From an uncultured Balneolaceae bacterium (GTDB lineage: Bacteria > Bacteroidota > Rhodothermia > Balneolales > Balneolaceae): a stretch of 32,463 nucleotides of DNA. The position numbers and the translations under genes were made by a program. Location of the stretch: NCBI GenBank assembly GCA_937982515.1, contig CALJMB010000203.1, forward strand, positions 1-32,463, given 5' to 3'. A model generated the notes under the pieces. It saw only the letters and a program-made list of their open reading frames with translations. It made no database searches and was not told the origin of the DNA. Of this stretch, positions 15,680 through 25,082 are shown piece after piece (the stretch's first letter is position 1; every line of letters starts with the position of its first letter).

Positions 15680-17686
15680 ATGACTAATCAGGAAGCCAGA
15701 AAACGGGTAGATGAACTACGCGACCTTCTTACAAAGGCCAACAAGGCATACTATCAGGATGCCCAGCCATTCCTTTCAGACAAACAATTTGACCAATACC
15801 TGAAAGAACTTCGGGAGCTGGAAGAAAAGTTTGGCCTTGACGACCCCACCTCTCCTACCCGGCGCGTGGGTGGAGAACCCAACAGTGAGTTCGAAACAGT
15901 AACACATCCGGTTCCCCTGCTTAGCCTGGATAATACATATAACGAAAACGAACTCAACGACTTTGACAGACGTGTAAAAAGCATCCTGGGCCACTCCGAT
16001 TTTAATTATCTGGCCGAGCTTAAATTTGACGGGGCAGCCATCCGTATCCGCTATGAACAAGGCAACCTGGTTTTAGGAGCAACACGGGGGGATGGATTCC
16101 GGGGCGACAACATTACACAAAATATCAAAACCATCCGAGACATCCCTCTGACGCTACAAGGCGATTATCCTGAAGTGGTCGAGGTACGGGGCGAAGCTTT
16201 TATGGAGCGGGAAGCTTTTATACGGCTCAACAAGCACCGTACAGAACAAGGCTTGCCGGCTTTTGCCAATCCACGGAATTCTACGGCCGGATCTCTCAAA
16301 ATGCAGGATCCACGTGAGGTAGCCCGGCGGCCTATTCGCTTTTTCAGTTATGATCTGCTATTGGATGGAGAGAGCGATCACATCACACAATACAAAAAGA
16401 TGAAACTGCTTCAGCAGTTTGGGCTCCCTGTTTTTGAAGAGTACACTCTTTGCAAAAATATAGAGGAGGTACACAAGCAAATAGCTATATGGAGTGAGAT
16501 GCGGCATACGCTGCCTTTTGAGACAGACGGAGTGGTCGTTAAAGTGAACGAAGATCGGTTCCGTGAGTTACTGGGCAGCACCTCCAAAGCGCCCCGATGG
16601 GCTATAGCTTACAAGTTCGAAGCTGAACAGGCTTCAACGGTAATTGAAGATATTACCCTGCAGGTTGGCAGGCTTGGTAAAATTACTCCTGTTGCCGAAC
16701 TTTTGGCTGTTGAACTGGCAGGTACCGTGGTAAGGCGGGCCTCGCTTCACAACGAGGATGAAATACACCGAAAAGATATTCGAATTGGCGATCAGGTTGT
16801 GATTGAAAAGGCTGGCGAAATCATACCCCAGGTTATTAGCGTGGTGAATCCGCACCGTACGGACCGGGGGCCTGCATTTAAAATGCCCCTGCATTGTCCT
16901 GCCTGCGGAGAAGAACTGGTAAAACTGGATGACGAAGTTGCATGGCGCTGTATCAACTTTCAATGTCCTCCCCAGATTCGAAGCCGTATAGAACATTTTG
17001 CCTCCCGTGATGCTATGGACATCGACGGATTGGGAGAAGCGGTCATTGACCAACTGGTTACAAAAGGCCTCATTTCTACGTATGCTGACCTCTATGAGCT
17101 AAAAAAAGAACAGCTTATTCCATTAGAACGAATGGCGGAGAAGAGCGCACAGAACCTGATCGATGCCATTGAAAAAAGCAAGTCCCGCCCCTTAGACCGG
17201 GTAATTTATGCTCTTGGAATTCGTTTTGCAGGCAGAACTGTTGCCCGCGACCTGGCTAATGCTTTTAAAACAATGGATGCTCTGATTCACGCCTCAGAAC
17301 AAGATATGATGGCTATTGATTCTATAGGCCCGCGTATTGCGGAATCTGTCCAAACCTTTTTCAGCAATGAAAAAAACATCGAGATTATTGAGCGCCTCAG
17401 AAATTATGGCCTTACCTTTACCCAGGAAGAACCAAAACAGTTATCAGGAACCCTGGAAGGCAAAAAGTTTGTTTTAACCGGAAGTCTGCCTACGTTAACG
17501 AGGAAAGAAGCTGCCAAACTGATTGAACAACATGGTGGAAGCACTTCGTCTTCGGTCAGCAGCAATACCGACTATGTATTAGCAGGAGATTCCCCGGGCA
17601 GCAAGTATGACAAAGCAAGAGAACTGGGGATCCCCGTTATTAATGAAAGTGAATTGTTTGAAATAATTGACAACACCGGAACGTAA
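15680..17686 (+). CDS. ligA: NAD-dependent DNA ligase
   Basis: Seals nicks in DNA replication and repair using NAD. The adenylation lysine is Lys115 in LAELKFDGAAIRI. The Ia domain has the expected N-terminal Tyr/Asp-rich helix (KAYYQDAQPFLSDKQFDQYL). The nucleotidyltransferase motifs VEVRGEAFM, TDGVVVKVN and RWAIAYKFEAEQ are visible. The OB fold (GRLGKITPVAEL), a four-Cys zinc finger (CPACGEELV then CINFQCPP), HhH repeats and a C-terminal BRCT domain (GKKFVLTGSLPTLTRKEAAKLIE) follow in order. The 668-aa length is standard. It is the second gene after the RodZ-like gene. Confidence 0.98.
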   Translation: MTNQEARKRVDELRDLLTKANKAYYQDAQPFLSDKQFDQYLKELRELEEKFGLDDPTSPTRRVGGEPNSEFETVTHPVPLLSLDNTYNENELNDFDRRVKSILGHSDFNYLAELKFDGAAIRIRYEQGNLVLGATRGDGFRGDNITQNIKTIRDIPLTLQGDYPEVVEVRGEAFMEREAFIRLNKHRTEQGLPAFANPRNSTAGSLKMQDPREVARRPIRFFSYDLLLDGESDHITQYKKMKLLQQFGLPVFEEYTLCKNIEEVHKQIAIWSEMRHTLPFETDGVVVKVNEDRFRELLGSTSKAPRWAIAYKFEAEQASTVIEDITLQVGRLGKITPVAELLAVELAGTVVRRASLHNEDEIHRKDIRIGDQVVIEKAGEIIPQVISVVNPHRTDRGPAFKMPLHCPACGEELVKLDDEVAWRCINFQCPPQIRSRIEHFASRDAMDIDGLGEAVIDQLVTKGLISTYADLYELKKEQLIPLERMAEKSAQNLIDAIEKSKSRPLDRVIYALGIRFAGRTVARDLANAFKTMDALIHASEQDMMAIDSIGPRIAESVQTFFSNEKNIEIIERLRNYGLTFTQEEPKQLSGTLEGKKFVLTGSLPTLTRKEAAKLIEQHGGSTSSSVSSNTDYVLAGDSPGSKYDKARELGIPVINESELFEIIDNTGT

Positions 17687-18202
17687 TTCGCCACCGATAA
17701 AGATCGGTGCATGTGGTTGCTGTCCTTAAAATGCGGCAGCACACCCCGAAAAAGCTCCGGTGAGCGCGTATATGCCCTCCTGACAGGGAACACGAGGGAA
17801 TGGATAACAACTTTCATCCCGGTTATTCATGGGGAATTTGCTTTTCCACATTTTATATTTAACATAACGTATCCAAATATCTTAACTTAAGTAGCTTCAT
17901 ATTGTTTTATCGGGTAATTCAGGTTGGCAGAACAGTGGTTGGCCGGGTTACCTAATTACCCTTTCACATTGCATATAAATGTTGTTATTATAGAACACCT
18001 ACCCTTCACTCTTTGCCCGTTCCATAACTGGGTGTAAAAAGGGCAAACTTAAGTTTAGGTTGTCACGCATGAGATCATATAAGTTTGAAAACACCGTTAA
18101 CAGTTGGTATCATATAAAACAAAGTGTTTCAGTCGTTTTTTATTTTCAAGCCCAGCATAATAGTTAGTGCCTTAAACCGACTAATGGGATAGGTTATAAC
18201 AT
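17687..18202. other. Intergenic region between ligA and the PgpH gene
   Basis: About 516 bp without a credible gene. It holds a 7-bp inverted repeat right after ligA (CACCGAT 17692-17698 / ATCGGTG 17703-17709, loop AAAG), which may end the ligA transcript though it lacks a T run. It also holds an AT-rich stretch from about 17820 and a consensus promoter at 18060-18087. The remaining sequence shows no feature I can name. Confidence 0.6.
18060..18087 (+). promoter_or_regulatory. Bacteroidota-type promoter for the PgpH gene
   Basis: TTG at 18060-18062, 17 bases, then TAAGTTTG at 18080-18087: this fits the Bacteroidota vegetative sigma consensus (TTG, 17-23 bases, TAnnTTTG) exactly. A transcript would begin near 18094, leaving a leader of about 110 bases before the ATG at 18203. 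A similar TAAGTTTA lies about 30 bases upstream. Confidence 0.5.
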
Positions 18203-20638
18203 ATGAGTTTTCTCGAAAAACTGGGATTGGCCCAGAAAAAAAAGGAAGGCGCGCCCGTAATAGGAGAAAAAAAGAGACAGCAGGAAGCTGCTTCTTCCCT
18301 TAAAGAAAATGTGTATCTGCGCATACTGATTATTTTAGCCTTCCTGGGGATTTTGGTTATTTCCATACCCCAAACTTCTTACAGAGAACCGGTAAATTAC
18401 AGTATAGGGGAGCCATGGCGGGCCAGTGATCTGACGGCGCCATTTACATTTGCCATAAAAAAAAGCCCCGAAGAAATTGAGCAGGAGAAGAAAGCGATCC
18501 GTGAAACTACCGCGCCTATCTTTCATGTAGATCAAAATGTCAGGATTAGTATTCAGGGAAGAGTCGATTCTCTTTTCCGCTCCATGCAGCCCGTCCTGGA
18601 AGATTATTTAATCTGGCAGCAATCCAAAAACCAGGAGAAGAAGTCGGCCACGCGTGACAGCCTGAGGTTTATCCAAAAGAAAAATGCATCGAAAGTCAAT
18701 CTCTCAGACGGCTCATGGAATGCACTCCTGCAGAATTACTATCTGGTTCAGACAGGCGCCCAGCAGCCCAACACCAAGACGGCGCCAACAAATATGTTTA
18801 TAGGCATTGACCTTAAACTGCGTTTGGAAAACCTTGTAAACGAATTGTTGAACGATGGAATCGTAAACATCAACAAGAATGAGCTTTTAAATGACGAAAT
18901 TACGGTTAGAGATTTAAAAAACCGTACCGAGCGAACTCTCAATCTTGTCAATGTCAGAGATCTTCAGGAAGCCAGAGAATTTGCCAGCTATCGCTTTTCC
19001 CGCTATTATTTCGAAGATATTGCAAAGGTGGGATCAGAAATTGCCAATCAGGTAATTGAGCCCAATCTTGTTTATAAGGCTGATGAGACGCAGGCAAAAA
19101 TCAGCGAAGCGCTGGCTACTATTTCGCCTTCGAGCGGTGCTATTGCACAAGGCCAGGTTATTATTCGAAAAGGCGATATTGTCGGGAAAAAAGAGTACAA
19201 CATGCTGCAGAGCCTGGCCGAGGCCCGGGCTCAGAATGCCAGTGACATGGAGCGGTGGTTCCGATATGCGGGTGATGTATTAGCTGTTATCGCCATTGTA
19301 ACTATCTTTTTCTTCTATCTGTTTCTCTACAGAAAGTTCATCTTTGAAAATAATGCTATGCTCCTGCTGGTACTATTAGCAATGAGCCTGATTTGTGTGG
19401 GAAGCGCACTGGTATACAACCTGGAAAACGTATCGGCTTACATTGTACCGGTTGCTATTGCTCCTATTATCTTAACCATTATTTTCGACTCCAGAGTGGG
19501 GCTCCTCTCTACCATTACTCTAGCCCTGCTTACCGGGCTGATTAACGGCAATAACTTTGAGTATGTTGTAGCAACGACTGTGGCATGTAGCCTGGGCTTA
19601 TTTTCAGTAAGAGATATTAAAAAGCGCTCTCAGTTCTTTTTTACTACACCCGGTATTGTGTTTATTTCTTATACACTGGTTATCATCAGTTTTAATATGA
19701 CCAGTTTTGAAGGATGGAGTGCTCTGCTGAATGATCTCTCTTTCGTAGCCATAAACGCCCTGTTCATTCTCCTTACTTATCCGCTGATTCTCTTTTTTGA
19801 AAAAGTATTTAACGTGACAACCGACTTTACTCTTCTGGAATACAGTGATACCAATTTGCCCCTGCTCAAGGAGTTGATGACAAAAGCACCCGGAACATTC
19901 CACCACAGTCTGCAGGTTTCCAACCTGGCCGAAGCAGCAGCCGGGGCCATAGGCGCGAACGGCCTCCTGTGCCGGGTGGGAGCCTTATTCCACGATATCG
20001 GCAAAATGGAAAATCCGGGCTATTTTGTTGAAAATCAGGGTGGCGTCAATGAGCACGACAAGTTAAAACCCCGGATGAGTGCACTGGTTATAAAAGCCCA
20101 TGTCAGCAACGGTGTAAAGATGGCCAGGGAACATGGCCTCCCCGAGGTATTAATTGATTTTATCAAAACACACCACGGAACATCGCTCATCCGCTTTTTC
20201 TATGACAAAGCCATCGAAAACACAGAAAGTGGTAAAGATGAAATTCAAGAAGAAGATTACAGATATGACGGGCCTCTTCCCAGAACAAAAGAAGAAGGTA
20301 TCCTTCTGCTGGCAGATTGTGTTGAAGCGGCCTCCAGAGCTATGAAAGACCCTCATTATCAGAAGCTGGAAAATCTCATTAACAAACTCGTCGACGACAG
20401 GGTATATGAAGGCCAGTTGAGTAAGACGCCTATCACCTTTCATGATCTGAGGATCATTAAAAAAACGTTCCTCAACATTTTAGTTGGTATTTATCACAGC
20501 CGTGTTGAGTATCCCGAAGATAAAAAAGAGAAACAGAAACAGCCGGCACAGGAGCAAAACAAAGCAAGCCAGCCTAAAGATGAAAAGACCGTCGCTGAAT
20601 CTCCCTCTTCCGGAATTGATGAGTATTACAATTCCTGA
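18203..20638 (+). CDS. PgpH-type 7TM-HD membrane phosphohydrolase, probable c-di-AMP phosphodiesterase
   Basis: 811 aa. One N-terminal membrane segment (about 40-56), a large extracytoplasmic 7TMR-HDED-type domain (about 57-350, including IAQGQVIIRKGDIVGKKEYNML near its end), a cluster of membrane helices (about 355-535), then a cytosolic HD domain with FHHSLQVSNLAE (His568), the paired LFHDIGKMENP (His597-Asp598), HLKPRMSA-like ligand region and IKTHHGTSLIRFFY. This is the PgpH architecture, whose characterised members hydrolyse cyclic di-AMP. The C-terminus is a disordered Lys/Gln/Pro-rich tail. The gene is followed 8 bp later by xerD. It implies c-di-AMP signalling in this organism. Confidence 0.88.
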   Translation: MSFLEKLGLAQKKKEGAPVIGEKKRQQEAASSLKENVYLRILIILAFLGILVISIPQTSYREPVNYSIGEPWRASDLTAPFTFAIKKSPEEIEQEKKAIRETTAPIFHVDQNVRISIQGRVDSLFRSMQPVLEDYLIWQQSKNQEKKSATRDSLRFIQKKNASKVNLSDGSWNALLQNYYLVQTGAQQPNTKTAPTNMFIGIDLKLRLENLVNELLNDGIVNINKNELLNDEITVRDLKNRTERTLNLVNVRDLQEAREFASYRFSRYYFEDIAKVGSEIANQVIEPNLVYKADETQAKISEALATISPSSGAIAQGQVIIRKGDIVGKKEYNMLQSLAEARAQNASDMERWFRYAGDVLAVIAIVTIFFFYLFLYRKFIFENNAMLLLVLLAMSLICVGSALVYNLENVSAYIVPVAIAPIILTIIFDSRVGLLSTITLALLTGLINGNNFEYVVATTVACSLGLFSVRDIKKRSQFFFTTPGIVFISYTLVIISFNMTSFEGWSALLNDLSFVAINALFILLTYPLILFFEKVFNVTTDFTLLEYSDTNLPLLKELMTKAPGTFHHSLQVSNLAEAAAGAIGANGLLCRVGALFHDIGKMENPGYFVENQGGVNEHDKLKPRMSALVIKAHVSNGVKMAREHGLPEVLIDFIKTHHGTSLIRFFYDKAIENTESGKDEIQEEDYRYDGPLPRTKEEGILLLADCVEAASRAMKDPHYQKLENLINKLVDDRVYEGQLSKTPITFHDLRIIKKTFLNILVGIYHSRVEYPEDKKEKQKQPAQEQNKASQPKDEKTVAESPSSGIDEYYNS

Positions 20639-20646
20639 ATCAGGCT

Positions 20647-21555
20647 ATGCGTTTTGAACAAGAACTAAACCTCTACCTGCAATTTATCAGGCTGGAAAAA
20701 GGCCTTTCCGAAAACTCTGTTGTATCTTACAAAAATGACCTGTACAGGTATCTGAAGTTTCTCGCTGGTGACCTTCACATTAAAGACCTGGGCGGAGTAT
20801 CTCTTCATCATATTGAAAATTACCTTGAGGAACTTTCTGCAATGGGTCTATCTGCAAGCACCATTGCCAGAAATATATCCAGTATCCGCGGTTTTCATGA
20901 GTTCGCAGTAGTGGATCAACTGGCTGCAGCTAACCCTGCCGAACTTGTAGAATTGCCTAAAAAAGCGCGAAAACTCCCCGAAGTACTGAATCCCTCGGAA
21001 GCAGCCGCCATTCTTGAAACTCCTAACCGTGAATCTGATGTAGGCATCAGAAATGCAGCTATACTGGAATGCCTGTATGCCACGGGCATGAGAGTTAGCG
21101 AACTTATAGAGCTGGAACTGGATAATCTGTTTTTTGAGATCGGATTTATTCGTGTAATAGGCAAAGGCAATAAAGAACGATTGGTTCCGGTAGGAGAAAT
21201 TGCCCAATCCGCTCTGGAACATTATATTGAGATTGTCCGGCCTAAGTTTAAAAGCAAAAAAAATCCTCAAAAGGCCGGGAATAAGATCTTCCTAAATCAG
21301 CGGGGAGGGCCTTTGTCGCGTATGAGCATATGGAATATCGTGAATGAGACTGCAGAAAGAGCGGGGATAACCAAAAACGTCTACCCGCATATATTCCGTC
21401 ACTCTTTTGCAACCCATCTGCTCGAAGGCGGTGCGGACTTGCGGGCTGTACAAGAAATGCTGGGGCACTCCTCCATCATCACCACAGAAATTTATACCCA
21501 TGTTGACCGTTCTCTGCTCCATCAGGTGCATAAAGAGTTTCATCCAAGGGCTTAA
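20647..21555 (+). CDS. xerD: XerD-type site-specific tyrosine recombinase
   Basis: 302-aa tyrosine recombinase of XerC/XerD type, resolving chromosome dimers at dif. The N-terminal SAM-like core-binding domain (about 1-105) contains YLQFIRLEKGLSENSVVSYKNDL. The catalytic domain has Arg149 in ATGMRVSEL, Lys173 in IGKGNKERLVP, His248 and Arg251 in HIFRHSFATHLLEGGADLRAVQEMLGH, His274, and nucleophile Tyr283 in EIYTHV, so the catalytic set is complete. Size and unbroken sequence fit the housekeeping Xer protein, not a mobile-element integrase, and no element ends flank it. XerC versus XerD assignment is by overall resemblance only. It lies 8 bp after the PgpH gene. Confidence 0.85.
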   Translation: MRFEQELNLYLQFIRLEKGLSENSVVSYKNDLYRYLKFLAGDLHIKDLGGVSLHHIENYLEELSAMGLSASTIARNISSIRGFHEFAVVDQLAAANPAELVELPKKARKLPEVLNPSEAAAILETPNRESDVGIRNAAILECLYATGMRVSELIELELDNLFFEIGFIRVIGKGNKERLVPVGEIAQSALEHYIEIVRPKFKSKKNPQKAGNKIFLNQRGGPLSRMSIWNIVNETAERAGITKNVYPHIFRHSFATHLLEGGADLRAVQEMLGHSSIITTEIYTHVDRSLLHQVHKEFHPRA

Positions 21556-21951
21556 TCAATTACATTGATGTATGTTAGGTGTTAAGGTGTTTAAAATGCA
21601 GCAGTTCATACATTCGTATTCCCCTTGCAGGACTACAAAAATACGAAACACATTAATTAATGTGAGTTCGAGATCAATGATAGTATAAAAGATGAGAAAA
21701 AGGCTCCTGTTCAGGGGAACCCCCGACAGCCTTGTTGTCGGGGTGAGAGGTGTTCCCAGGCTTGTAACAGTCTTTGGGGGCCGGACACCCCTCAGATCGA
21801 ATGAGGAACAGCTCATTCAATCATCTCTCCTCAAGGCGAGAGTTATAGCCTTGTATTACTTCTCCCGAGCCTTGCGTTAACTTATTTTGTATTTTTCTGC
21901 TTCCGTAGCCTGTTCCCAAATAAGCGATAGGAAACATATAAAGTATAAACG
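21556..21951. other. Intergenic region with a nested stem-loop element
   Basis: About 396 bp between xerD and ggt. A 62-codon open frame (21692-21880) crosses it, but its sequence follows the inverted repeats and has no family resemblance. The notable content is a nested pairing: CCCCGACA 21721-21728 with TGTCGGGG 21736-21743 (7-nt loop), enclosed by GGGAAC (21716-21721) with GTTCCC (21752-21757). GAGGTGT near 21747 is also loosely complementary to ACACCCCTC near 21785. Possible structured RNA or remnant element; no known family recognised. Confidence 0.5.
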
Positions 21952-23649
21952 ATGAAATTATCCAGAGTTCTTTTTGTTGGTTTTTTAATCATTTTCCTAA
22001 GCGGGAATGCAACATGGGCTCAGGTTGGCTGGATTAAAGAATATGATAATGCCGTAGTTGTTACGGCGGAAGAGCATGCCTCTGAAGCAGGTAAGAGCAT
22101 ATTAAAACAGGGGGGCAACGCCGTAGATGCCGCTGTTGCTATTCAGTTTGTCCTTTCGGTTACTTTACCCAGGGCCGGGAATATTGGCGGAGGCGGGTTT
22201 ATGGTTCTTCACCTGAACGATGGAACAGTCGCCAGCCTGGATTTCCGCGAGAAAGCTCCTGGCAGAGCCGGCAAAGAGATGTATATACGGAATGGCAAGT
22301 ATGTACCTGAACTAAGCCGGCAAGGCGCTCTTGCCGCCGGCGTTCCCGGTACCGTAGACGGTATGATCAAAGCCCTGGAAAGATATGGCCGCTTGCCGCT
22401 GGAGGCCGTTATAGCACCGGCCATCAAACTTGCGGAGGAGGGATATCGCCTTTCATGGAGCCAGGCTAAATCGTTAAATGATCATGCCGAAGCCTTTAAA
22501 AAGTTTAAAGCTTCTGCCCGGTATTTCACCAAACTGAGTGGCACTCCCTACAAAGAAGGCGACCTGTTCGTACAAAAAGACCTTGCAGCAACGCTCAGCC
22601 GCATTGCCCGGCTGGGGCGGGATGGCTTCTATTCGGGGCGCACCGCCGATCTGATTGTCCGTGAAATGGAAAAACAGGGTGGTTTGATATCTTATCAGGA
22701 TCTTAAAAGCTATGAAAGCGTGTGGCGTGACCCGGTAAATGTAACCTTTCGCGGATATGATCTATACATCATGCCGCCCCCCAGCAGTGGCAGTATAGCT
22801 ATTGCACAGATGCTTAACATGCTTAAACCCTATGATTTAAAGGGCATGGGATTTAACTCAGCCGAATATATACATTTGGTTACGGAAGTGATGCGCCGGG
22901 CTTTTGCAGACCGCGCTCATTTTCTCGGAGATCCCGACTTTACCGAAATCCCACAGCAGCAGTTGACAAGCTCGCTATACAACAAAGAACGCATGAATAA
23001 CTTTAACTGGAAAAGAGCAACTTCCAGCAGGGATGTCAGCAGTGGAGACGTTATAAGATATACAGAGCCCATCCACACCACACATTTTTCCGTTGTAGAC
23101 GAAGATGGGAATGCAGTAGCTGTTACAACCACGCTCAACGGTTCGTTTGGCAGCCACATGAGCGTGGAAGGAGCAGGATTTGTGCTTAATAATGAAATGG
23201 ATGATTTTACGGCGAAGCCGGGCGAACCGAACATGTTTGGACTGATTCAGGGTGAAGCCAATGCAATCGAACCCGGGAAACGCATGTTGAGCAGCATGTC
23301 TCCCGTAATTGTCTCTCAAGATGGGGAGGTGCGAATGGTTCTGGGGGCAGCCGGTGGTCCGAGGATTATTACAGCTACGCTGCAAAGCTTCCTGAACCTC
23401 GCCATATTTAACATGAATGCGCAAGCAGCTATCTCCGCCCCCCGTTTTCATCACCAGTGGATGCCCGATGTCATTTTTTACGAGCCCTTTGGAATCAATG
23501 CCGACACCCAAAGCATCTTAAAAGAAATAGGCCATCGTTTTGAAGAGATGTCTACAGTAGGAAGAGGACACATTATTTATGTAGATGAACACGGTAAAAG
23601 AAGCGGTGGTGTAGACCCCAGGGGCGACGGAGCTGCCAAGGGATACTAG
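21952..23649 (+). CDS. ggt: Gamma-glutamyltransferase
   Basis: Exported enzyme that cleaves or transfers the gamma-glutamyl group of glutathione and related peptides. Signal peptide: MKLSRVLFVGFLIIFLSGNATWA, with cleavage probably near residue 23. The N-terminal subunit has the family segment GKSILKQGGNAVDAAVAIQFVLSV and GNIGGGGFMV. Self-processing is expected before Thr376 in HTTHFSVVD, the nucleophile of the small subunit, followed by NGSFGSHM and GFVLNNEMDDF. GKRMLSSMSPVIV carries the substrate-binding Ser-Ser pair, and AGGPRI completes the signature. Length 565 aa is normal. The array of heptamer repeats begins in its stop codon. Confidence 0.95.
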   Translation: MKLSRVLFVGFLIIFLSGNATWAQVGWIKEYDNAVVVTAEEHASEAGKSILKQGGNAVDAAVAIQFVLSVTLPRAGNIGGGGFMVLHLNDGTVASLDFREKAPGRAGKEMYIRNGKYVPELSRQGALAAGVPGTVDGMIKALERYGRLPLEAVIAPAIKLAEEGYRLSWSQAKSLNDHAEAFKKFKASARYFTKLSGTPYKEGDLFVQKDLAATLSRIARLGRDGFYSGRTADLIVREMEKQGGLISYQDLKSYESVWRDPVNVTFRGYDLYIMPPPSSGSIAIAQMLNMLKPYDLKGMGFNSAEYIHLVTEVMRRAFADRAHFLGDPDFTEIPQQQLTSSLYNKERMNNFNWKRATSSRDVSSGDVIRYTEPIHTTHFSVVDEDGNAVAVTTTLNGSFGSHMSVEGAGFVLNNEMDDFTAKPGEPNMFGLIQGEANAIEPGKRMLSSMSPVIVSQDGEVRMVLGAAGGPRIITATLQSFLNLAIFNMNAQAAISAPRFHHQWMPDVIFYEPFGINADTQSILKEIGHRFEEMSTVGRGHIIYVDEHGKRSGGVDPRGDGAAKGY

Positions 23650-23704
23650 AGGCTGGAAGCTGGAGGCTGGAGGCTGGAGGCTGGAGGCTGGAGGCTGGAG
23701 GCTG
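23649..23704. repeat. Eight-copy 7-bp tandem repeat (GAGGCTG) after ggt
   Basis: Eight units of GAGGCTG run head to tail, with the second unit changed to GAAGCTG. The first G of the array is the last base of the ggt stop codon TAG. The array ends at GAAAAA. The unit length is not a multiple of three, but the repeats lie after the stop and do not code. Copy number is likely unstable by slippage. Confidence 0.95.
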
Positions 23705-23879
23705 GAAAAACGTGATTGGAGCAGGAAAGAACATCAACTTGAAAGACTTGGTTCTTTGCATATTTTAGAGAATACTTGTGCTTTCGTGTTTTCCATGGTA
23801 AAAGCTTTTTTATTATGACAAAATTGAAAGAGCCCTCAAAAGAGATATAAAGCCAAACAACAATCCTAACTAATTTTTT

Positions 23880-24944
23880 ATGGGTTACAATACAGAAACA
23901 ATTATTCAATCTATAGAATGGCGCGGCAATCATGTGCGGATCCTGGATCAGACGTATCTGCCCAAGCGTGAAGTGTACAGCGATATTCGGGACGTTGGCC
24001 GGATATGGGAAGCAATAAGAAAACTACGGATCAGAGGCGCACCGGCCATTGGTATAGCGGCAGCCTACGGGTTTTATCTAGGTATCAAAGATCTTCAGGG
24101 GAATACCTTTGAAAGCTTCTGGGTGGAAGTAGAACGGGTGGGCAGTTACCTGGAAAGCGCACGGCCCACAGCTGTGAATTTGAAATGGGCTATAGACAGA
24201 ATGAAAATTACTATTCAGGCCCATAAAGACAAACCCATTGAGGAGATTAAGGAAATTGTACTTAAAACAGCCCGTACCATACATGATGAAGACAAACGGG
24301 TATGTAAAAGAATCGGGGAGAATGGTGTTGAGCTTGTACCTGATCAAGCTAAAATATTGACGCATTGCAATACCGGCAGCCTGGCAACGGGACAATATGG
24401 AACTGCACTTTCTGTTATTTTCCATGCGCATGAAAAGGATAAAGACATACAAGTATGGGTTGATGAAACACGTCCGCTTTTACAAGGCGCCAGACTCACG
24501 GCCTGGGAGCTGATGAATGCCGATATTCCCATGAAACTTATTACCGACTCGGCAGCCGGGTCGCTTATGCAGCGTGGAAAAGTAGATCTGGTTATTGTAG
24601 GGACAGACAGAGTTGCCGCAAACGGAGATACGGCAAATAAAATTGGCACATATCCCCTTGCCGTGGTGGCTAAAGAAAATAAGATCCCTTTCTATGTTGC
24701 GGTTCCTTTATCTACTATAGACCTGAAGCTGGACAGCGGCAATCAAATACCTATTGAAGAACGGGAAGGAGATGAAATAGTATCACTTAATGGCTCACAA
24801 ATTGCCCCCAAGAGGGTAGACACGTATAATCCTGCGTTCGATGTGACACCACACGAATATATTACCGCATTCATTACAGAAAAGGGTATCGTGGAGCCAC
24901 CTTTCGATGAGAATTTTAAAAAGCTGTTTATGGAGCAGAGTTGA
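23880..24944 (+). CDS. mtnA: S-methyl-5-thioribose-1-phosphate isomerase
   Basis: Methionine-salvage enzyme that converts methylthioribose-1-phosphate to the ribulose form; related to eIF2B subunits. Conserved blocks are visible: IRGAPAIGIAAAYGFYLG at about 52-68, THCNTGSLATGQYGTAL with catalytic Cys163, WVDETRPLLQGARLTAWEL, ITDSAAGSLM, and IVGTDRVAANGDTANKIGTYPLAVVAKE with catalytic Asp243. The NPAFDVTPHEYITAFITEKG tail is typical. The 354-aa length is normal. No other Mtn genes are in the window. It is preceded by about 230 bp containing the heptamer array and is convergent with pfkA. Confidence 0.94.
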   Translation: MGYNTETIIQSIEWRGNHVRILDQTYLPKREVYSDIRDVGRIWEAIRKLRIRGAPAIGIAAAYGFYLGIKDLQGNTFESFWVEVERVGSYLESARPTAVNLKWAIDRMKITIQAHKDKPIEEIKEIVLKTARTIHDEDKRVCKRIGENGVELVPDQAKILTHCNTGSLATGQYGTALSVIFHAHEKDKDIQVWVDETRPLLQGARLTAWELMNADIPMKLITDSAAGSLMQRGKVDLVIVGTDRVAANGDTANKIGTYPLAVVAKENKIPFYVAVPLSTIDLKLDSGNQIPIEEREGDEIVSLNGSQIAPKRVDTYNPAFDVTPHEYITAFITEKGIVEPPFDENFKKLFMEQS

Positions 24945-25082
24945 TGAGTAAGGAGTAAGGAGTCCGGTTTGGGAATTCTTACTTGTTGCTTCTTACGTAT
25001 TACAAAACTAATTAGCCATATCTATCTATGGAGTGGCGATTTTGATGCAGATGCTATTGAGACACCCACATTCTGCCAGCAA

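Noticed and set aside
20647..21555. Integrase of a mobile element
   Set aside because: The protein is a housekeeping-size XerD-like recombinase in an apparent operon with the PgpH gene, with no att sites or element genes around it.
21692..21880. 62-codon open frame between xerD and ggt
   Set aside because: It runs through the nested inverted repeats and its sequence is explained by them; no ribosome binding site or conserved motif.
23649..23704. CRISPR array
   Set aside because: The units are 7 bp and contiguous, with no spacers.
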